Positions 57,613 through 64,000 of a stretch of 64,000 nt of DNA are shown piece after piece (positions within the stretch are counted from its first letter, which is position 1; each line of letters opens with the position of its first letter). The notes under the pieces are model-generated. The model was given only the letters and a program-made list of their open reading frames with translations. It had not been told where the DNA came from and made no database searches. This DNA comes from Toxonevra muliebris (lineage: Eukaryota; Arthropoda; Insecta; Diptera; Pallopteridae), in contig OY829326.1 in the NCBI GenBank assembly GCA_963691655.1, forward strand, positions 117,277,388 to 117,341,387. The letters are read 5' to 3'. A program made the position numbers and the translations under genes.

Positions 57613-60600
57613 TATATGAGGCATTCTTTTATAAATCGAACACTTTTATTGGTCAACATTTTTGATTTGCTTCAAATTTTTTTTACGCGTTTCCCATACA
57701 AAATAAGCGGGCTTGTAGTCCGCCATTTTTTTTCTATCACTATTTTCAAAAATATAGAAAGGTAAAGTTTACGTGATTCGCCGATGATAGCCTATTTCAA
57801 ATCGCGATAACTCCGCTTCTGTTCATCGCATCGAGTAAAATGAACAACCATTTAAAGGTATTGAAAATCTCTATATTAGTGTATTATTAGTTGTAAAAAT
57901 TGTTTCAGAAAAATATTTGTTATTAAAAATTAAATAATTGAAATTCAGTTTACTATTCGTTCGTGTAGGAATAAAAAATTAAAAAAAATATTCCTTGGAA
58001 AATTTCCTATAGAAAACATATTTTTTCAGAGTGGTAGATTCATATTGGCTATATAAAATGTATTAATTACAACGGAAGAATGCGCTTCGCGACGCGTAAT
58101 GTGGCATTGAGTGAATTCAGAATACATTCAATCACTACGCATCACTAAGTTGCGGAGGCTAAGAAGTAAATACAATGAAAATATAACATTCGGCTATTAT
58201 TGATTCAATAAATTCTTCATCCTGCGTTACATTAAAAACTTTCCGTTGTAGTAGTTATAAAATATCCTTCAGAATAGATTGATCCAAATAACCTTTACAT
58301 ATTAAACGATTTTCTAACGAATACAGCATCTAAATTGTAGAATAAGTCAACTCGACAACAAATTCGACAGTCGAGCAACTCGACGCTAGACAACGACTGT
58401 ATTTATGTTGACTTAACGACAACCAACTTAATAGAGAAGTGGATGAAAAGTGGCAGTGTTGCCACTCATATTAATTATTTAAATGAGGGCACTGTGAAAA
58501 GTTTAAATTTCATTTAAATTTTGTGAAATTGGGCCTAAGACAATTTTGACTATTGTCAGCTAAAAGATGGTGTCGTGTGGAAAAAAGTATACCGGTTAAC
58601 ATTGCTTCAGTCACATTTTACTTGACTTTTGAGTTGCCATTCCATTTTTAGAATGAGTAATGTCAAGATAATTCAAACCATATGTTTTTCCATGTTGCAA
58701 AAATTGCTCTGTTCATTATTGACGTTGGACTGCCAAAACTCAAAATATTTAAGTTAGAGCAGTGACATTTGACATGTGTTTGTCTGACAGTTGATATAAC
58801 ATAGCAATTCTTCTTCATTGTGTGCCATTTGCCATTTAACTAACTTGTCGTTTCTTATTTTTTTTTATTTCCTTTTAAAAATTATAAATACGCTTAATTT
58901 GAATTCCTCTCTATCGCGTGAATTGCATTTTCTCCAAAAAGGCGCTTTCTGGAATGTCAGATGAGTTATTTGAACTACCAGGTTATTGCAGTTCCTCCAT
59001 TGGTCTTCTACGACATTTTAATTAAAAAATGCTAGTAACTATTTTGTAAAAAAGCCTGAAGTCAAATTCATAAATAATATTTATATACACGAAACAAAAT
59101 ACACGCATACATTTCTTTTTATTACAATTATAAATCTTCAGTTGACATAAGTATATTTTAATCTCCACCATATTTCCCAATTAAATTGTTCCAATAAACA
59201 AAACAAGTACAAAATAAATAGTAGCGAGAAAAAAAGAAAACCAACAACAATATTGTCCCACAACGACGTCAACGCAATCTCAATTCAACAAGTTTTCTTT
59301 TTTTTCTTTTTTGTATTTTTCTTTTGCATTTTCTACATTACAAAAATATCACACGCATTACTCATTGAGAGCAAAAAACACCATCCTCCTGCTACTATGT
59401 GCTACTATGAAGCAGTTTCCAATTCGATTCAATCCAATCGGCCCACTCACTTAACACTGCGATGCGGTGCGCCGTTGTTGCCGGTCGCCTGGCCGGCCAT
59501 GGTTTTAGTAAGCTCGCCGCCGAATCACAGCGACGCCGAATGTTATGATGCAGCATCAACTTGGAACGAATTGAGTTGACGCGTACGATACGCCGTCATT
59601 GAGCTAAAAACAAAATGAAAATGAAAAGCACATATAAAAACTAGAACAAAACAGAAAAAAAAAACAAAAGAAAATACAATTAATAATAAATATTATGTTT
59701 GTGTGTGTGTGTATATTTTGAATAGAAAAAGAAGATTATCTAAAATTAATAATTGATTTAATACTTTAGTAAATAAATAAAATTTTAAATCAAAATGTAT
59801 GCATTTAATTAATATAATTTTTTTCTTTTTCTTCATATAATTATTTACATTTTAATTATATGCATACATACACACACGTGCGTTTATATTTTTCCTCAAT
59901 TAATTTAATTCAAAAGTTTGCCATTTGTTTTTTAAATTTTATTTAATTAATTTTTTTTTTTGGCACAACCTTCATCTTCTTTCCCTCACCCTCTTCATTG
60001 TTGTTGTTTTCTCCCTCATACTTCATTGTTTTGACGTATATATCTCGATATACGACAAATATTTTATGGCAAATATATAGAAAAATACGTAAGCTACATG
60101 CATTGAATTTTTAATAAATATAAATCATTGGAAAATTATTGACATATTGTGTTTTTTTGTTGCTATTGTGGTTGTTGGTATTTTTGTTGCTGCTGTTCTT
60201 CATGTTTGCATATTAAATTTTGTTTATTCAATTTTCACATTGAGAATGTACATATATATTTAAAATAAATATTTTGTGCATATTTGGGTAATCTAACGCA
60301 CATGTCTGATTAAAATTGAGAAATGATAAGTAAATTTTGTACATTCATATACACTGTAAATAAAAAATATACCAATAGGGTTTGGTATTGTTAAGGGATT
60401 TATATTTGTAATAAATTGCTTTGGGATTTATGGTATTTCAATTATAAACTTAAAAATTTTGTTTTATTGCTCTATTTGCTCATTTCATTACCAATTGCTT
60501 AAAATAACATTTTAGTTGTAGACCTGTGGCTACAGACGGAACCAGAATTAAGGCAAAATACTGAAAATTCAATTTTTAGTAGAGTTTTAAAAATAAATAT

Positions 60601-61595
60601 TTGATTTTCGTCATTTTTGTTTATTTTTTCATTATTTCATACTATTTACTAATGATCTTAACTCGGACTAGAGGTGTATATGTTATGAAGCATGGCTCAA
60701 TAATAAGGTTATGTCACAAGCATAGCTATCTTCTTTTTCCCGATTTATTTGGCTAATGCTTATGTCAAATAAATCAAGGAAAAAAATATGAGTGCAAAAT
60801 AAATCAGATGTTTCGTTATGAATTTAACAGAAGAAATGGATTTTCAACCCTGCATACAAAAACAAAATATACAGTCGATTTTGTTTTTGTTATTGAGCCA
60901 TGCTATGAATATGCCATAAAAAATTCAGTAGTTTTGGAACAGCTATTTTGAAAAATGGCAGTTTTGAGAAAAATGCATTTGAAAGTTCAAGTATGCAAGA
61001 CTGCTGAGCCACTTCCGGCCAAGTTCTACATCTGTAATATTCGATCGACATAAAGACGAATAAATCGAAATACGAAATTTTGGTAATTAGGAAACATTGA
61101 AATGCATACTTTTAATGATAATTTCCAATATTTTCTCCAGTTGAAGCATTATCTTTCATATTTATCGAATTATTTTTCAAATTACTTACTTTCTCAATGT
61201 TATACGAAATTTATTAACACATTCTATGGCGAAATTATAACAGGTGATATAGTAGCTTCAACTCTGTTTTCTTTCTTCTCCTCTCATTATTTTTTATATG
61301 AAGATAATCTTACCTGTTAAAATCTTCGTTGTTTTTTTTTTGTTTTTTGTTTGCCCTCCATGCATTAGTGCTTGTGTTTTTGACAATTAATATTTTTTGC
61401 AACAACAAAGTAGCGTATTATTGTCTTGTTGTACTTGTTGTAATGCCACCATATTAAAGCCGCCTTGACACATTCTGTTGAAGTTTTTGCAGTCTTCCTC
61501 TTTCTATTTTGTGTTGTTTTTTTTTTGTGTTGATACTCTCTCTCTTGCTCTCTCACTTATTGGCACAAATACAACGTAGTAGAGGTATATAACAA
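57613..61595. other. Intron segment, mostly featureless
   Basis: Low-complexity AT-rich DNA. A perfect short palindrome AGTGGCAGTGTTGCCACT is at about 58447-58464. A GC-richer patch at 59440-59600 carries a 108-residue plus-strand frame whose C-terminal part (GAPLLPVAWPAMVLVSS) has no recognised homologue. Otherwise nothing was found. Confidence 0.4.
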
Positions 61596-61599
61596 ATGA

Positions 61600-61800
61600 G
61601 AGGAGAATTCAGCTATATGCAGTCAAGCAGAGAGGGCTCTCTCACTAATACACATGAGAGAAAACTGCGAGGAGTTGACTTTCTGCTTGATTGTTTGTAG
61701 CCGATCCCCATATGACCTCGTTCGCTAAACACTAACAACATGCATAGCTTCGTTTCTTATTAGTTTCGTCTGATTGCAACGAAAAAAGCAAGTTTCACTC
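61600..61800 (-). repeat. Dispersed repeat S, uninterrupted copy
   Basis: On the minus strand it aligns with 40045-40105 joined to 40619-40745. It shows the empty site GTTAGTGTTTAGCG for the PIF-like element at 40106-40615. Confidence 0.7.
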
Positions 61801-64000
61801 CAAACAAATTTTAAATTTTTTTGATCCATCACATAAGACAACACCCTTTAGTGCATGATAATGGATAGAAAATCGCTAATTTTTACTTTTTTTACGATTT
61901 CGAACTATTTAATATAATATATCTGAATATAAGTGAAACTGTTTCAGATTATATCGCACCCTAACTACAAAAAGGACACAACCCAAAATTGAAAATTGTT
62001 TCAGAAACGATAAAGAAATGTTTTGGTTACCTATGAATGCATATTTAACGTATAGACATATTTTCCTCATAAAATATATTTTTATATATTTTTATCGTTT
62101 CGTAGTTAGTGTGCGATATGTAAATCTCCCAAACTTTGAAAGGATTTATTTTGTTAAATAATCTTTTCAATGCTTTTCTGATCTACAGTAAATACAATAT
62201 CGTATCTTGCGATATTATATTTTTTAAAGAATTTTAAATAAAATAACCACTACACAAAGAGTGTAGACACATGTCAAGTAAGCATAAAAGGAAGAAGGAA
62301 AAAAAACGTACACAGGTATGCTATGCTGAAAAAATGTACATATTTTTCAGCTTTTGTGTATTTAATTGAAATGCAGCCACTTGTCACCTGCACACTTGCA
62401 TTTTTTTTTAACATTCTTTATGCGCATTTTAACTGATTGAAATACAAGTAACAAAAGACCTCAGACCGACAACTGCAACAAGAACGACAAACTGACAGAA
62501 ATAGACATACACAGGTGTGCTGTGCTGTCCTGTTGCTGTGCTGTGCTGTGCAGGTTGTGTAATGTTCCCGATGCAAATAATTTTACTTACTACATTTTCA
62601 CGCCCTTTTGGAAATACTAGAAGTATGATTTCTACACATATTCATACGTTTTCATATGAACACGCACACATACTCAGTCACATACACACACGTGCAACGC
62701 GTGAAAAGTACATGCAAAGAAAACAAACCAACCCGCATATGAACACATTTGTCAGACATCAATTTACACATCGATTCAAAACAAATTCGATATAACACAT
62801 CCTGGTGATGGAAGCGTTTGCGTTTGCATCAAAAACATTTAACAATACAATCACCAGCAGAATTACCAACAGCAACATCAACCAAAACAACAACAACAAC
62901 AAGAACAACAGCGATTACGATGACACTGTCATCATTCCTTCTGGTTGGCTGCTGACTGACATACTGCTGCTGATATTGTGTGACGATAGTCTAGGGATAG
63001 TTGGGAGATGCGGGATCCTTGGGTGGATACTATTTCTTCTTCTTTTCTATCTCTCTCTCGCTCTCTCTTTGACATGCTTCACTTGTGCTGTTTCGCTTTA
63101 AACTAAATATTCTATGAATATATGAATATGTACATACATGATTTATGATGTGCGATATAATGTCAACACGTTAATTAATTATCGCTACTGCTGCTGCTGT
63201 GTGTGTTGTCGTTGTTTAGGAGGGATTTAAAAACGCTTTAGCTATCACTTTAGTAGTTTGCTTTAGCTTTGATTTTTAAACTTTTGATAGTCAATGGATA
63301 TTTTTCTTGTTGTTGTGTATATTTTTTTATTTTCTGGGTGTATTACAAAATTTTCGAAATTTTTCTTTATTAGTTGCTATACCATAAATTAAAATAGATT
63401 TCATTTTTTTTTCTGTTTGCTTTTTGTTTTAAGCCTAAAATGTTTTGACAATAATATTTCGAACTCATTTACACGAGGCGCCGTTTTTCTTCCTTCTATA
63501 TTTACATCTCTTTGCTCCTTTCCATCATCTCCTCAAATTAACTCGAAGGCAACATGCTGTGCTTAATATTTTTCATCCTTCCTTCCTTCCTTTCTATATA
63601 TTCGGATTGTACCTATTCATTTGTGTGTCTTCCTGCCAGATTTGCTTAACTGCTGCTGCTGCCGCCTGTTTTTGTGTATGTGTTTGGCGCTTTGGGAGCT
63701 ATAACCTTCTACTTGGTTTAATATTATCATTCCAATCTCTTTGCTTCATGGTTGCTAGGATTCATGTTTTTTTTTTTTTGTGTTGATTTTGCACAAAATT
63801 TAAATTTGGTGTTTATATTAAAAATAAAATATTTTTTCATTTCGTTTTGCTTTACTTTTCTTTCCTTGTTATCATCATCGTGATATATTATGTTTCACAA
63901 TTTCATTGTGTTTCTTCTGTGTATCCTAGTTTGAGTTGGTGGTTTATGATGGAGTACAAGAATTCTTGGAATTATTATTATTTTTTTTTTTTTGCTTTTT
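61801..64000. other. Intron segment to the window end
   Basis: AT-rich with CAACAA stretches (62880-62910), TCTCTCTCTC near 63050-63070 and a (CTG)n run at 63188-63201 and 63650-63665. No exon of the palmitoyltransferase and no mobile element were recognised. Confidence 0.4.

Larger units (their letters stand above)
11123..64000 (+). other. Start of a very long first coding intron (inferred)
   Basis: The donor GTAAGT is at 11123, and no plausible second exon of the family was seen on the plus strand up to the window end. That exon should continue the membrane helix and lead to an LANFTLATFMDPG-like motif. Everything from here to 64000 is therefore read as intronic on the plus strand. It is full of transposons in both orientations. 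An independent host gene nested inside cannot be excluded, but none was recognised. Confidence 0.6.

Noticed and set aside
58447..58464. Palindrome AGTGGCAGTGTTGCCACT as a hAT tip or operator
   Set aside because: It is isolated, with no partner tip and no flanking duplication; a short palindrome alone is not evidence.
59253..59579. 108-residue plus-strand frame
   Set aside because: The first half is poly-Phe from a T tract. The second half has no recognised similarity and no splice or start context to support a gene.

Overview
The window looks like nuclear DNA of a higher fly (Schizophora, Diptera). It is AT-rich, has short spliced exons with GT/AG introns, contains three genes recognisable by their Drosophila counterparts, and is full of fly-type transposons. 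The species cannot be told from the sequence. The only protein-coding host genes I can support lie in the first 11.2 kb. They are a mitochondrial-type ferritin heavy chain (Fer3HCH-like, minus strand, 3 exons, 188 aa), the p38-pathway MAP kinase kinase licorne/MKK3 (minus strand, 5 coding exons, 327 aa, 2.2-kb intron 3), and the first coding exon of a DHHC palmitoyltransferase of the ZDHHC5/8 type (plus strand, divergent from licorne). That last exon ends in a consensus splice donor at 11123. I find no continuation of it in the window, so the remaining ~52.9 kb reads as the start of one very long intron.

The intron and the 1.7-3.2 kb spacer are an archive of decayed mobile elements. DNA transposons are: two almost identical maT-type (DD37D) mariners, each broken by different mutations (19485-20764, 27034-28321); four damaged DD37E-type Tc1/mariner relics (16312-17462, 25640-26420, 43330-44107, 46711-47634); and a DD34D mariner relic (44390-45085). 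Short non-autonomous elements include hAT-type elements with 8-bp target duplications (2345-3032, 15763-15962, 17535-18410), two families with 3-bp TTA/TAA duplications that resemble PIF/Harbinger MITEs (12422-12666 and 54649-54852; 13792-14397 and 40106-40615), and further inverted-repeat elements at 22021-23089, 39097-39392 and 51616-51915. Non-LTR retrotransposon fragments carry reverse transcriptase, endonuclease or RNase H motifs (1730-3240, 21800-23260, 32945-34460, 37180-38335, 38455-38800, 50400-51430). A tRNA-derived SINE has three copies (21434-21747, 46391-46573, 57395-57530).

The most informative property is nesting. For several insertions the window also contains a second, uninterrupted copy of the host repeat, so the empty site can be read directly: maT copy B against the repeat at 8645-8900, a PIF-type MITE against 31528-31770, and another against 61600-61800. 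A 100-bp-arm hairpin at 26455-26683 is the best candidate for an RNA-level function, as a possible hairpin-RNA or endo-siRNA source. I see no prokaryotic features, no CRISPR array and no host gene besides the three named. The rest is AT-rich intronic or intergenic DNA with microsatellites.
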